Shown: piece by piece, positions 7,139-15,481 of the stretch | Position numbering within the stretch: the first letter of the stretch is position 1 | Layout: the number at the start of each line of letters is the position of its first letter | Origin: Lachnospiraceae bacterium | GTDB lineage: Bacteria; Bacillota; Clostridia; Lachnospirales; Lachnospiraceae | Direction of reading: 5' to 3' | DNA: 24,950 nucleotides | NCBI GenBank assembly: GCA_900769115.1 | Contig: CAAGFJ010000006.1 | Coordinates: forward strand, 1-24,950 | The notes under the pieces: generated by a model | What the model was told of the DNA's origin: nothing | Databases searched by the model: none | Seen by the model: only the letters and a program-made list of their open reading frames with translations | Translations under genes and position numbers: made by a program

Positions 7139-9400
7139 CTACTTCTGACTTGCCACCATCAGATAAATGAGTGGTGAATTCCAGTAAATTGTAACCTCAT
7201 TTGTTGAGTAGCTCTGTGCATTATCCACATAGCATTTTGCCGGAGCCGTATTTAAAAATACTGCCTTGGCATATGGATCTTCCATCCCATTATCCGGTCC
7301 ACCAACTAACATACCCGGCATACATTTTTCCAGTACCTCGGACGGTCTGTGGTGTGGATGCTCCGGTGAAACCGTTCCCTCTCCTGTTACAAAACAGTAA
7401 CCCGTCGGATTCACACCTAACAGGTAATGAAGATGCTGCTTCGCATACGTCACATACTCTTTCTTTGGACTAATATCATTGGCCATCAGAAGTAACATAC
7501 CGGTGTTCGCAATTCCCATATTCGAACCCCACTCATACTTCCGATCCTTGTTGATCTGGTATCCATTCTTCGCACTTGCTGTTACTGCCTCGTCTGCTGC
7601 TGCAACAATGGCATTTCTTACATCTTTCACAAGATTCGTACTATCTGTCTTCAACTTGTCATTCGTAAGTACCGCATAAGATCCATAAGCGCCTACACTC
7701 GCCCATCCAAGTCCGGTTAAGTTTGCCGTATCACTTACATACTCAGACAAGGCTGTCCTATAAGTGTCTTCCCCTGTTGTCTTATATAATTCCGCTGCGG
7801 CCCAGAAATATTCATCGGTATCCCGTCCATCCGGATATTCTCCGGTTACAATGTCATCCGGATTCTTGAATCCTTCTGCATCTTTGTTCTTCTCTAAGTA
7901 ACTCCATGCTTTCTTCGCTGCATCCACACAAGTCTTAGCATATGCCTTATCTTTACCATATTCTGTATAGATCCGGCTTGCCAATGCCATTACCGCTGCA
8001 AAATCTCCGGTTGCTGTATTAGAGATCGGCGCAAGGATCAATTCATCTGTCTCATCCTGTGGCATTACTGTCTCCGGGAACACCTTACAGGTTACCTTAT
8101 GATAGACACCACCATTGCTGTCTTGCATCTTAAGCAGCCAGTCTAACTCATATCTCGCCTCATTGATCAGATCCTTATCCTTGCCTCCCTGCTTCTCGCA
8201 GGCAAGCAACAGATCTGCAACCGCCTTCGCACCGGATACCACATAGCGGCCATAATCACCGGCATCATGCCAGCCACCACTCACATCTACCTTCTTGCTT
8301 GTACCATAGACCGTTGCCTGTGTTGTATGACATGCCGGATGTGCAAAATCACCTGCCTGATCACTTGTAAGTTCCATACCACAACGTTGCAGATATAACA
8401 TCTTCACAATACTCTTGAAGGTGTCATCATAGACGTTATCTCCAATTGCAAATGGATAAGATTCCTCGCCCTTGCCAGTCACAATCTTGTAAGTACCCTT
8501 ATCTTTCACTTCCGTAAAATCCGCATTGTTATTCCATTCATCAGCGGTTACATTCAATTTCCGTTCACTGATCTTGCCATCATAGACGGCTTTGTTCGTG
8601 TCAACATTGACCACCTCGAATGTGGTATCATCCTCATCAAGATCGGAGAAAATGACAGTCTTAGTATCATTCGTTGCATATCCAATCTGATTGACCTTCA
8701 CCTTCGGTGCTTCCACTGCCTCGGTATCGGCCGCCATCTGGCTGTCATCCTTCACAGTCAGAGACAGATTATCTAGATAGATGGAATGTTCTCCAAGGGA
8801 GCTGCCATCCATTCCTGCATCCTTCATGGACTGTAACAATCCTAAGTTAAAGCAGAGTCTAGGTGCCGGATCGGTTGCTTCCTCCATCGTAAATTCCGAC
8901 TCCACATGCTGCACGTCCGGACCGACACTTACTGTCTCGGTTGCATATGCATGATAATCGCCGCCATTGACCTGTACACGCCAGGCGATGTCCCTCTCTA
9001 CCGTGCTATGTACATCAAATGAAAAGGTATACACACCACCTTCGCGCATCTCGAATCCATCGTAATATACCTGCACACCATGTTCTACACTACCTGTCTT
9101 GGTAATATCGATCTGCAGTTCTCCGTCGTCATTGACATCCATTGCCATCTGACCACCATTCGTATAACTGGCAAAGTTACCCACTCCATTTGAGAAATCA
9201 CCATTGCGGATCATATTGCCATCCGTGCTTGCTACTTCCTGTGTACTCTCTTCCGTGGTCGTATCCTCCTTTGCCTCCTCTGTTGTCTCTACCTCTGTGG
9301 TAGCCGTCGTACTCTCCTCCTTCTTACTACTGCACCCGGCAATGCTGCAGGTCATTGCTGCTACCAGCAACAACGCAACACCCCTTTTCCATCTTGTCAT
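7139..9400 (-). CDS. GH9 endoglucanase, surface lipoprotein with CBM and Ig-like domain
   Basis: A 753-residue secreted glycoside hydrolase predicted to cut beta-1,4-glucans (cellulose, cereal beta-glucan). A lipoprotein signal peptide ends at SIAGC (C23), so it should be tethered to the outer face of the membrane. A Thr/Glu-rich linker (about 26-60) leads to a CBM4/9-like jelly-roll domain (about 62-216), a CelD_N Ig-like domain (about 232-320; PKVKVNQIGY) and the GH9 catalytic (alpha/alpha)6 barrel (about 325-750). Active-site features are GGWHDAGDYGRYV at 375-387 with D379 and D382, the HHRPS signature near 683-687 and acid Glu735 in STNEVTIYWNSPL. A GAGGAGGAAG site precedes the ATG. It is sandwiched between deoC and nfo with no polysaccharide-locus partners in view. 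Confidence 0.95.
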   Translation of the reverse strand: MTRWKRGVALLLVAAMTCSIAGCSSKKEESTTATTEVETTEEAKEDTTTEESTQEVASTDGNMIRNGDFSNGVGNFASYTNGGQMAMDVNDDGELQIDITKTGSVEHGVQVYYDGFEMREGGVYTFSFDVHSTVERDIAWRVQVNGGDYHAYATETVSVGPDVQHVESEFTMEEATDPAPRLCFNLGLLQSMKDAGMDGSSLGEHSIYLDNLSLTVKDDSQMAADTEAVEAPKVKVNQIGYATNDTKTVIFSDLDEDDTTFEVVNVDTNKAVYDGKISERKLNVTADEWNNNADFTEVKDKGTYKIVTGKGEESYPFAIGDNVYDDTFKSIVKMLYLQRCGMELTSDQAGDFAHPACHTTQATVYGTSKKVDVSGGWHDAGDYGRYVVSGAKAVADLLLACEKQGGKDKDLINEARYELDWLLKMQDSNGGVYHKVTCKVFPETVMPQDETDELILAPISNTATGDFAAVMALASRIYTEYGKDKAYAKTCVDAAKKAWSYLEKNKDAEGFKNPDDIVTGEYPDGRDTDEYFWAAAELYKTTGEDTYRTALSEYVSDTANLTGLGWASVGAYGSYAVLTNDKLKTDSTNLVKDVRNAIVAAADEAVTASAKNGYQINKDRKYEWGSNMGIANTGMLLLMANDISPKKEYVTYAKQHLHYLLGVNPTGYCFVTGEGTVSPEHPHHRPSEVLEKCMPGMLVGGPDNGMEDPYAKAVFLNTAPAKCYVDNAQSYSTNEVTIYWNSPLIYLMVASQK

Positions 9401-9424
9401 AGTTTCTTCCTCCTCTTATTTATT

Positions 9425-9456
9425 CAGGCTGTTACAAAGTTCTCTTGCACAGCCTG
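9425..9456 (-). promoter_or_regulatory. Hairpin between deoC and the GH9 gene
   Basis: Perfect arms CAGGCTGT (9425-9432) and ACAGCCTG (9449-9456) with a 16-base loop lie in the 106-bp deoC-cellulase gap. No T-run follows on the minus strand, so it is more likely a partial terminator, processing or stability element than a full stop. No clear promoter for the cellulase gene is seen in this gap. Confidence 0.5.
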
Positions 9457-9506
9457 TTACATACCTTCTTATCCACCCATACTGTATCGTCTTTCTTTGA
9501 AAATTC

Positions 9507-10211
9507 TTACTGCTCCTTCATAATCGCCACAGTTGCGGAAGTCCCCAAGCGGTCTGCCCCTGCTTTGATCATTGCTTTGGCTGTTGCAAGATCCCGGATT
9601 CCACCGGATGCTTTCACACGGACTCTCTGATAAGTCTTGCCTGTCTCTTTCTCCAAAGCATCTGTCTTCTCATCTACCGTCTTGCGCATCAACGCTACAT
9701 CTTCAACCGTTGCACCACCTGTACTGAATCCGGTGGAAGTCTTCACAAAATCTGCCCCGGCAATCACTGCAGCTTCACATGCACGAATCTTCTCTTTCTC
9801 CGTCAACAGGCATGTCTCAATGATGACTTTTAGGATAACCTCCTTCCCCATCGTATTATGCCGGCAGACTTCCTTTACCTGTTCGATATCTTCCTGCACA
9901 TACCGCCAGTCTTCATCCTTGACTGCTCCCACATTGATCACCATATCAATCTCAGTTGCCCCACTCTCAATGGCTGCCAATGTCTCAAATTTCTTGCCTC
10001 TTGTACTCATCGCACCGAGCGGAAATCCTACTACCGTACAGACTGCAATGTCTGTACCCTCCAGATAGTCTGCCACCTGTTTGGTACGACAGCTATTCAC
10101 ACATACCGATGCAAAGTTATATTCTTTCGCTTCTTTACAGATTGCCTCCACTTGCTCTTCTGTTGCATCTGCCTTCAAGATCGTATGATCAAAATATTTA
10201 CTGAATTCCAT
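9507..10211 (-). CDS. deoC: Deoxyribose-phosphate aldolase
   Basis: A 234-residue class I aldolase splitting 2-deoxyribose-5-phosphate into glyceraldehyde-3-phosphate and acetaldehyde, used in deoxynucleoside catabolism. The Schiff-base lysine is K157 in FVKTSTGF, the second active-site lysine is K200 in KASGGIR, and D89 sits in EIDMVINVGA. ATG 10211 (MEFSKYFDHT) is chosen because AGGAGG lies just upstream; longer in-frame starts fall inside rnhA. Only 10 bp separate it from the rnhA stop, so the two genes are cotranscribed. No other deo genes are in the window. Confidence 0.96.
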   Translation of the reverse strand: MEFSKYFDHTILKADATEEQVEAICKEAKEYNFASVCVNSCRTKQVADYLEGTDIAVCTVVGFPLGAMSTRGKKFETLAAIESGATEIDMVINVGAVKDEDWRYVQEDIEQVKEVCRHNTMGKEVILKVIIETCLLTEKEKIRACEAAVIAGADFVKTSTGFSTGGATVEDVALMRKTVDEKTDALEKETGKTYQRVRVKASGGIRDLATAKAMIKAGADRLGTSATVAIMKEQ

Positions 10212-10221
10212 CTCTATCCTC

Positions 10222-10905
10222 CTATAATCCCAGTGCCGCCTTGGCAAGCTGGTCTGCCTTTTCATTATACTTGACTCCGGTATGCGCCGCAACCTTTGAA
10301 AAGGAAATATCAATCTTTTCCCGCTGCTTTGCTACAAATTCTTTATATCGCTGTGTACCTGCCTTATTCGCTTTCCAGATACCATTCGCCCATTTCTCAA
10401 TTCCCTCATAATCATAATAGATCGTGATGGACGAGTAACCATGCTCCACAGCCCACTGAATCGCATGTTCACTTCCTAAGATCTCCCCAGCCACGTTACG
10501 CATGGAGACATAATCTTCCTCATTCCCGCTGCCATTCAAAGTGACCGTATCTTCTGCAAGCACCAAAACGCACCCATACGCATACTGCCGCATGCTATGC
10601 TCATAACTTCCATCCACATAGGCGACTAAATGCGTATCGGTGCTGACTGGCTCCTCACATGTATTGTCTTGTATCTTTCCTTCTTTATTGCAATCATTTA
10701 CAACCGTTTCCGAACTATTATTCTTTTTAACAGAGGATGCTGCTCCCCCTCCATACTTTACAACAAATTCTTCCGCTTCCTGCACGGTTGCAAACCCTTT
10801 ATAGACTGCACCTGAGAATCCATCCACCTGTGCTTTACAATCATTCCAGGTGAGATAGATTCCCGGTGTCTTTCCTTTTGCTACTGCATAATATTTCTTT
10901 GCCAT
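10222..10905 (-). CDS. rnhA: Ribonuclease HI with N-terminal viroplasmin-type domain
   Basis: A 227-residue protein in two parts. Residues about 4-48 (KKYYAVAKGKTPGIY... YKGF) are the caulimovirus-viroplasmin-like RNA/DNA-hybrid binding domain. Residues about 93-227 are an RNase H fold that degrades RNA in RNA-DNA hybrids. The four carboxylates are D98 (YVDGS), E141 (AGEILGSEHA), D165 (YYDYEGIEKW) and D218 (NEKADQLAKAA). The Ser/Asn-rich link between domains is about 40 residues. It heads a probable rnhA-deoC-cellulase-nfo transcript with its own promoter at 10946-10974. Confidence 0.95.
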   Translation of the reverse strand: MAKKYYAVAKGKTPGIYLTWNDCKAQVDGFSGAVYKGFATVQEAEEFVVKYGGGAASSVKKNNSSETVVNDCNKEGKIQDNTCEEPVSTDTHLVAYVDGSYEHSMRQYAYGCVLVLAEDTVTLNGSGNEEDYVSMRNVAGEILGSEHAIQWAVEHGYSSITIYYDYEGIEKWANGIWKANKAGTQRYKEFVAKQREKIDISFSKVAAHTGVKYNEKADQLAKAALGL

Positions 10906-10945
10906 ATTGATTCTCCGATTCTATTCTTGCTATATCCCTAAATGT

Positions 10946-10974
10946 AGAATACTTTGTTTTCCATATGGCGTCAA
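10946..10974 (-). promoter_or_regulatory. Sigma-A promoter of rnhA-deoC
   Basis: Read on the minus strand: -35 TTGACG (plus 10969-10974), a 17-bp spacer, and -10 TATTCT (plus 10946-10951). Transcription would start about 35 bp upstream of the rnhA ATG. The -35 matches consensus at five of six positions and the -10 at four of six, with ideal spacing. Confidence 0.7.
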
Positions 10975-10994
10975 GTATACATTACTTAAATTCT

Positions 10995-11063
10995 ATTCCG
11001 TGATTTTCATCCTTTTTATTCAGTGATTTTCGCTAAATCTATTCCGTACTTTTCCCTATTCAG
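10995..11063. repeat. Degenerate 23-bp tandem repeat in the 3' region of the surface protein gene
   Basis: The core ATTC(C/A)GTGATTTTC begins at 10995, 11018 and 11041 (the last as ATTCCGTACTTTTC), 23 bp apart, with a trailing ATTCAG at 11058. It lies between the stop of the large surface protein gene and the rnhA promoter. No stem-loop terminator is visible here, so this array is the only notable structure in the gap. Confidence 0.6.
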
Positions 11064-11075
11064 ATATACAAGCTT

Positions 11076-14000
11076 CTACTTCACCTTTCCTTTATATGCC
11101 GCTTTCTTAAGCAGCTTCTTATATGCTTTCTTCTTACTCTTCGGCACCTTGATCACGGCTTTCTTATTCACATTCTTAAATGCGTTCTTGCCAATTGAAG
11201 TTAGCGCCGTTCCCTGAATGGTAATCTTCTTCAGCTTCTTTGCACCGCTAAATGCATTCTTACCGATCGTGGTTACGGTCTTCGGAATCACAACAGTCTT
11301 CAACTTCTTGCAATTCCTGAATGCATTTGCCGCAATGGAAGTAACCGTAAATACTTCACCATTGAACTGGATGGTCTGCGGAATTGTTACCTTCGCTGCT
11401 TTCTTATCTGCACCGGTAATTGCCACTGTCTTTGTACCATCTGCCGTAAGTACCTGATAGGTATTACCGGCAACCGTTAGGATCGCGCCTGCTACAACAC
11501 CCGCTGGTTCCGGTTGCGCTATTGTGGATGGTGCTGCCGGCTGTGCCGGATTATCCCGAACCGGAGCTCCCGGAGTCACAACCGGTGGATTCTCTGCCGT
11601 CTTCGTGATCGTCCACTGTACACTTGCATACTTCGAGAAATCAGCCGTTGCATACTTCTCGGTATCGTAATCAAAGGTTGCAGTTGCCGTATAAGTTCCC
11701 GGCTCTGTCGCACTGGACTGTCCGGCATACGTTACCTTCACATCCTCTGGCACGCCTTCTAACTCTACTTTCTTAGCCTGACCATCATAAGTAAATGCAG
11801 TTGTCTTCCATTGCACCTTACTGATATCTAACACTGCCTTCTCATATGCAATCGCATATAACGAGAATCGGTCTGTCTGGAAGGTGATATAGAATTTGCC
11901 ATTCTCCTCTACTAACTGCAGCGGCAGTCTGTCTACATCCGTCTTAGAACCTGCCCACTCATGGTATCTCACAATGAAGCAGTTCTTCTTCTGATTGAGA
12001 CTCATCTTGATCCGGTCTGCTAATTCGTGGGAGACTGGAATCCGGACAGTGGTTGGTGTCTTTAACGAAGTAACTTTGGTTTCTTCCTCCTCCCCATCTA
12101 TCTTAGCCGAAAGATTAATATCTAATAATTCCATACCAAATTCTTTGTTATCCACGTTCTTCTCAACAAAGTCATTAATCTCTTTTTTCTTTGGTTCCTC
12201 GATGGTCTTTTCATCCACCGTATCTGCCTTTACACTAAGATTCAAGGTGCTGCCATTCTGAATCTTATCCTGCTGTTCCTTTGACAGATCTTCAATCTGA
12301 TCGGCTGTTACCTTATCCATAACAACCTTCTCACCGTCAACATCATAGGTACTATCCATATCTGGTGTTACCTGCTCGCCATCTTTAATTGTCACACCAA
12401 CCTTATAGGTAATGCCCTCTAAGCTGACAATCTCAAGCGTTCCGGACTCAGAATCCTGCTTAAATGTTCCATCATCCACAGGTATCATTTTCTCTACTGG
12501 TTCTAATGTAATCGGATCTGTATCGGTTACTTTGGTCATGAATGTTACCTGATTGTCGGACCCCTCTGGGAAACTCAGATGCACTCCCGTCTGCCCACCA
12601 GAAAATGTCATATCACAATATACATTGGTATGAATATCCGGGAATTGGAATGGATCCATACATGCTGTCTCTATATAAGATTCATACAAATATTCTCCAT
12701 CATTTAACATCTCACGCAAGGATACCTTCTCTTTCTCACTTCCATCTGCTAAAGTAATAACACCCTTACTTACAATTTCATCCAGTTCCTCCGGCGCCTT
12801 TGTGATAGCCTCTCCTAATATGTAATAGAACGTATCTTCTTCCTCATCATAGCAGCTTTCTACCTGATATAGACGATCCTGATAACGGCTGATATAAGCA
12901 ACCTCTTCCTCCTCGATCAATTCATTACATTTCTCGCCGTTCTCGCCAAATATTTCCGGATATTGCTTCCATGCATCCTTATGTACCGCATACAACTTAT
13001 CTTCTATATAGACACCCTTCTGTAAGATGTGCGTCGTTCCCTCCTTCGGAATAGTCATCCACTCATCCATACCACTCTCAAACTGAATTCCTTTCCATCC
13101 GGCTGTAGAAGATATATATTGCGATTGCAGCTTAACATTACCAAAATGACTGACATTAATGTGAATATATCCTGTATTCTTAACACCGGTTGCTTTCACA
13201 GCCTCCGGATTGCCTGCAAGCATTTCCTCTGCATCATAGAAAAGCATTTCCTCTCCCTCTGCAAGAGCCGCTAATTTATCAATGACACCCTGTATCGTAT
13301 CTGCATGCACCCAATATCTCGGCATACCATTTTCATAATCTATGGTATGTGTATCCTTATACTCGTATGGCTGTATATAACAACCGGCATATCCCATATG
13401 CTCCAGACCATCTGTATAAGTAGTTCCCGTCTGATCAGCGTTGTTAATATAGAAGGTAAGTCTCTGAATATTCTTCTCCCCTGATGCGTCCCATTTATCC
13501 TTTCTGTTATAAGACATATCCATCCGGAAATTCAAATTCTCTCCCTTATTGATCGTCAGCTTATATTGCTGTCCCTCAAGAACAGGTTCCACCTTGGCAA
13601 TCGCTGCCCCTGCTGCGTTTAGAACAATATTCACATCTTCATATGTTACATTCTCACTCTGTCTAAATGTAATATACAACTCCCGGTTTGCTTCATCTGA
13701 ATACACCAGTTCATTACTGTGCATCAGCCCCTTTATAGTCTGTTCACTTGTGTTATAAATAGCAGCCTCCGGCCAATCAACATGCAGATAGACCTTGCTT
13801 ATGATATTGCTATTGTCATCCTGTAACGCCAGCGTATATTCACCTACATTCGGAAATGTAATATCACATAATGCTGAATTATATTCATTTTCACGAACGG
13901 CTGCCTCACATTCCACTCCATCTTCATCGTATAGATGCAAACTCTCAACAGCGACTTCTTCCGGCTCTGCCTCTTCCGTCGCACGATATGCCAGATACAA

Positions 14001-15014
14001 TGTACTACCCATAACATCTGCATAGCTTTCCTTTGCGAATTCCGCATAATCTGATACAACCGGTCCATCATTCCATTCAATATAGTCCTTTAGAACAAGT
14101 CCCTTTACCTTTGGCTGATAATTGACATTAACATAGCTGGAATCTTCTCTCGTATTTGGAATTCCATCTGTGGTTGTCTTTACTATATATGCGGCACTAA
14201 TTCCAAAATCCCTATTCTTATGCAGTGTGATCTTATATACATTCTCTGCATCTTCTACCCGTTCATACGATATATACTTCTGTACTTCCTCTTCATCTGT
14301 GATCCACCGGCTGCTTTCCCCATCCCATGTATCAATCCGAAATGGTGTACCACGACTATCGCTCTCTTCCTCGTTCAAAGTCGTTGTGGATATATCTTTA
14401 ATGATCATATACAAAGACTGCTCCTCTACTTCGCAATCATCAAACATATAATTATAATCTTTAATCACGGATTCATCTGTCATATCCGGACTTGTATAGA
14501 ATCCCACCTCCGGATATTCTACATATACTTGAACTGAACCCAATACTTCTGTCTTGTTCTCATCTAAATATTCAAGCCGGTATGCTCCGGTTCGATTAAA
14601 AGTCACATTAAAGAATACTCCGTTTTCTTTATATTCATTCTCGACAAGTGACTCTGTCACATCTACCTCCGCACTGCTCTGATCAGTTGCTGCATTCTCT
14701 ACATACGTTAAACGCAGCCGGTCTAATGATACATCCTCCAACATCGAGGTTTCGTCCTGTTTATACCAGATCTTCCATATTGTTGTCCCCTGAACAACTG
14801 TCGTTGTCTCCTGTGTATATCCCGCCTCCGGATTTACACTCGGCACCTCATCATTTAGATCGATCCAATCCTGAATCATCAACCCCGTAAATTCCGTTCC
14901 CCCATTCTCATCCGTTTCTTCTGCGTGCACAGGAATAACGGTAAACAGGCTCCATATCATACACATCACCATAACCCATGCCACACTTCTTCGTCTCCAT
15001 AGTCTTCTTTCCAT
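11076..15014 (-). CDS. Large secreted BspA-like surface protein with C-terminal leucine-rich repeats
   Basis: A 1312-residue protein from ATG 15014, chosen over GTG 15020 because AAGGAGG is seven bases away. A signal peptide with cleavage after VHA (about residue 31) leads into two diverged copies of a roughly 250-residue module, beginning GLMIQDWIDLND and GLVLKDYIEWND (about 44-304 and 305-545). A long acidic middle region follows (about 545-1090), then a MBG-like Ig domain (about 1110-1185, FTYDGQAKKVELEG), a Pro-rich linker, and three or four BspA-type LRR_5 repeats (about 1207-1275; TSIAANAFRNCKKLKTVVIP is one). The tail is very Lys-rich (KKKAYKKLLKKAAYKGK). There is no LPXTG anchor; charge-based wall binding is possible. 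It is probably an adhesin or substrate-binding surface protein. Confidence 0.88.
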   Translation of the reverse strand: MERRLWRRRSVAWVMVMCMIWSLFTVIPVHAEETDENGGTEFTGLMIQDWIDLNDEVPSVNPEAGYTQETTTVVQGTTIWKIWYKQDETSMLEDVSLDRLRLTYVENAATDQSSAEVDVTESLVENEYKENGVFFNVTFNRTGAYRLEYLDENKTEVLGSVQVYVEYPEVGFYTSPDMTDESVIKDYNYMFDDCEVEEQSLYMIIKDISTTTLNEEESDSRGTPFRIDTWDGESSRWITDEEEVQKYISYERVEDAENVYKITLHKNRDFGISAAYIVKTTTDGIPNTREDSSYVNVNYQPKVKGLVLKDYIEWNDGPVVSDYAEFAKESYADVMGSTLYLAYRATEEAEPEEVAVESLHLYDEDGVECEAAVRENEYNSALCDITFPNVGEYTLALQDDNSNIISKVYLHVDWPEAAIYNTSEQTIKGLMHSNELVYSDEANRELYITFRQSENVTYEDVNIVLNAAGAAIAKVEPVLEGQQYKLTINKGENLNFRMDMSYNRKDKWDASGEKNIQRLTFYINNADQTGTTYTDGLEHMGYAGCYIQPYEYKDTHTIDYENGMPRYWVHADTIQGVIDKLAALAEGEEMLFYDAEEMLAGNPEAVKATGVKNTGYIHINVSHFGNVKLQSQYISSTAGWKGIQFESGMDEWMTIPKEGTTHILQKGVYIEDKLYAVHKDAWKQYPEIFGENGEKCNELIEEEEVAYISRYQDRLYQVESCYDEEEDTFYYILGEAITKAPEELDEIVSKGVITLADGSEKEKVSLREMLNDGEYLYESYIETACMDPFQFPDIHTNVYCDMTFSGGQTGVHLSFPEGSDNQVTFMTKVTDTDPITLEPVEKMIPVDDGTFKQDSESGTLEIVSLEGITYKVGVTIKDGEQVTPDMDSTYDVDGEKVVMDKVTADQIEDLSKEQQDKIQNGSTLNLSVKADTVDEKTIEEPKKKEINDFVEKNVDNKEFGMELLDINLSAKIDGEEEETKVTSLKTPTTVRIPVSHELADRIKMSLNQKKNCFIVRYHEWAGSKTDVDRLPLQLVEENGKFYITFQTDRFSLYAIAYEKAVLDISKVQWKTTAFTYDGQAKKVELEGVPEDVKVTYAGQSSATEPGTYTATATFDYDTEKYATADFSKYASVQWTITKTAENPPVVTPGAPVRDNPAQPAAPSTIAQPEPAGVVAGAILTVAGNTYQVLTADGTKTVAITGADKKAAKVTIPQTIQFNGEVFTVTSIAANAFRNCKKLKTVVIPKTVTTIGKNAFSGAKKLKKITIQGTALTSIGKNAFKNVNKKAVIKVPKSKKKAYKKLLKKAAYKGKVK

Positions 15015-15038
15015 AGGCACTCCTCCTTTTTAAAAAAA

Positions 15039-15073
15039 GGACTGTCACTCTATAATAGTAAGAGCGGCAGTCC
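15039..15073 (-). terminator. Hairpin with T-run just upstream of the surface protein gene
   Basis: Read on the minus strand, GGACTGCCGCTCT (plus 15073-15061) pairs with AGAGTGACAGTCC (plus 15051-15039), a 13-bp stem with two mismatches (one pairs as G-U in RNA), and is followed by seven T residues. This is the form of an intrinsic terminator, yet it ends about 25 bp before the start codon, next to the gene's own ribosome binding site, and no gene lies upstream on that strand for 400 bp. It may be an attenuator, or an operator overlapping the candidate promoter at 15052-15080. Confidence 0.65.
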
Positions 15074-15080
15074 ATAACAA
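15052..15080 (-). promoter_or_regulatory. Candidate promoter of the surface protein gene
   Basis: Minus strand -35 TTGTTA (plus 15075-15080), a 17-bp spacer and -10 TATTAT (plus 15052-15057). The -10 lies in the loop of the hairpin at 15039-15073, so the inverted repeat would straddle the core promoter. If this promoter is used, the complete hairpin is not transcribed and the palindrome would work as DNA. Confidence 0.45.
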
Positions 15081-15110
15081 CAACCATTTCTCCTGCCCCG
15101 TAGGTCAATA

Positions 15111-15292
15111 TGAGAAACTCGCACTTTCACCCTGATACGCAGGCGAACCCGCGCTTCGCGCAATTACGCGCAAATGCTCACTTCGTGCAATTACGCGCGA
15201 ATGCTCACTTCGAAACCTTCGGTTTCTCAGTGTTCGTTGCACTCACATAACTTTCTTAGAAAGCACAAGTCTGCAAGCAGCCTTAGCTTTCT
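15111..15292. repeat. GC-rich tandem and inverted repeat cluster
   Basis: This non-coding stretch contains two 27-bp direct copies, beginning CAATTACGCGC at 15161 and 15188 and sharing AATGCTCACTTCG. It also has a GCGC-TTC-GCGC mini-hairpin (15151-15161), a perfect GAAACC/GGTTTC hairpin (15212-15217/15221-15226), a competing long-range match TGAGAAAC (15111-15118) with GTTTCTCA (15222-15229), and an AGAAAGC/GCTTTCT stem (15258-15264/15286-15292). Base composition is more GC-rich than its surroundings. No gene is visible. It looks like a dispersed intergenic palindromic repeat. Confidence 0.65.
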
Positions 15293-15347
15293 ATCGAAAG
15301 TTGCCCTCATGCTTATGCGTTCATTATATCAAGTGTTTTTATTTGTT

Positions 15348-15409
15348 TGGTGGGCAACCCTGCCCACTTTTTCCACTTTTTTCGTCAAAATGGGCAAAAA
15401 AGCCCACCA
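15348..15409. promoter_or_regulatory. Nested GGGC/GCCC inverted repeats before the HTH gene
   Basis: Four related arms: TGGTGGGCA (15348-15356), TGCCCAC (15361-15367), TGGGCA (15391-15396) and GCCCACCA (15402-15409). Adjacent pairs form tight hairpins (GTGGGCA-ACCC-TGCCCAC, and TGGGC-A6-GCCCA), while the outermost and innermost arms can also pair with each other. They end 18 bp before the -10 of the regulator gene at 15428, where a repressor would block RNA polymerase. T-rich runs after the first hairpin also give it a terminator form on the plus strand. Confidence 0.6.
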
Positions 15410-15427
15410 TTTTTGAGCATTTTGTAA

Positions 15428-15433
15428 TATAAT
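15428..15433 (+). promoter_or_regulatory. -10 box of the HTH regulator gene
   Basis: A perfect TATAAT with no good -35 hexamer 17 bp upstream; the expected -35 position falls inside the GCCCACCA operator-like arm. This suggests an activator-dependent or autoregulated promoter. Confidence 0.5.
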
Positions 15434-15481
15434 AGAGAATATGTGTTAAACATATCAGATCATAAGGGGAGGTCAAAAGAC

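Noticed and set aside
9637..10068. 143-codon ORF opposite deoC
   Set aside because: It is a complementary-strand shadow of deoC, whose active-site residues are all present.
14908..15108. 66-codon ORF at the 5' end of the surface protein gene as a separate gene
   Set aside because: It overlaps the signal-peptide region in another frame; only the possible short leader portion is mentioned under the hairpin finding.
15443..15481. Upstream GTG start for the HTH gene
   Set aside because: There is no ribosome binding site and it nearly coincides with the expected transcription start; ATG 15482 has GGGGAGG.
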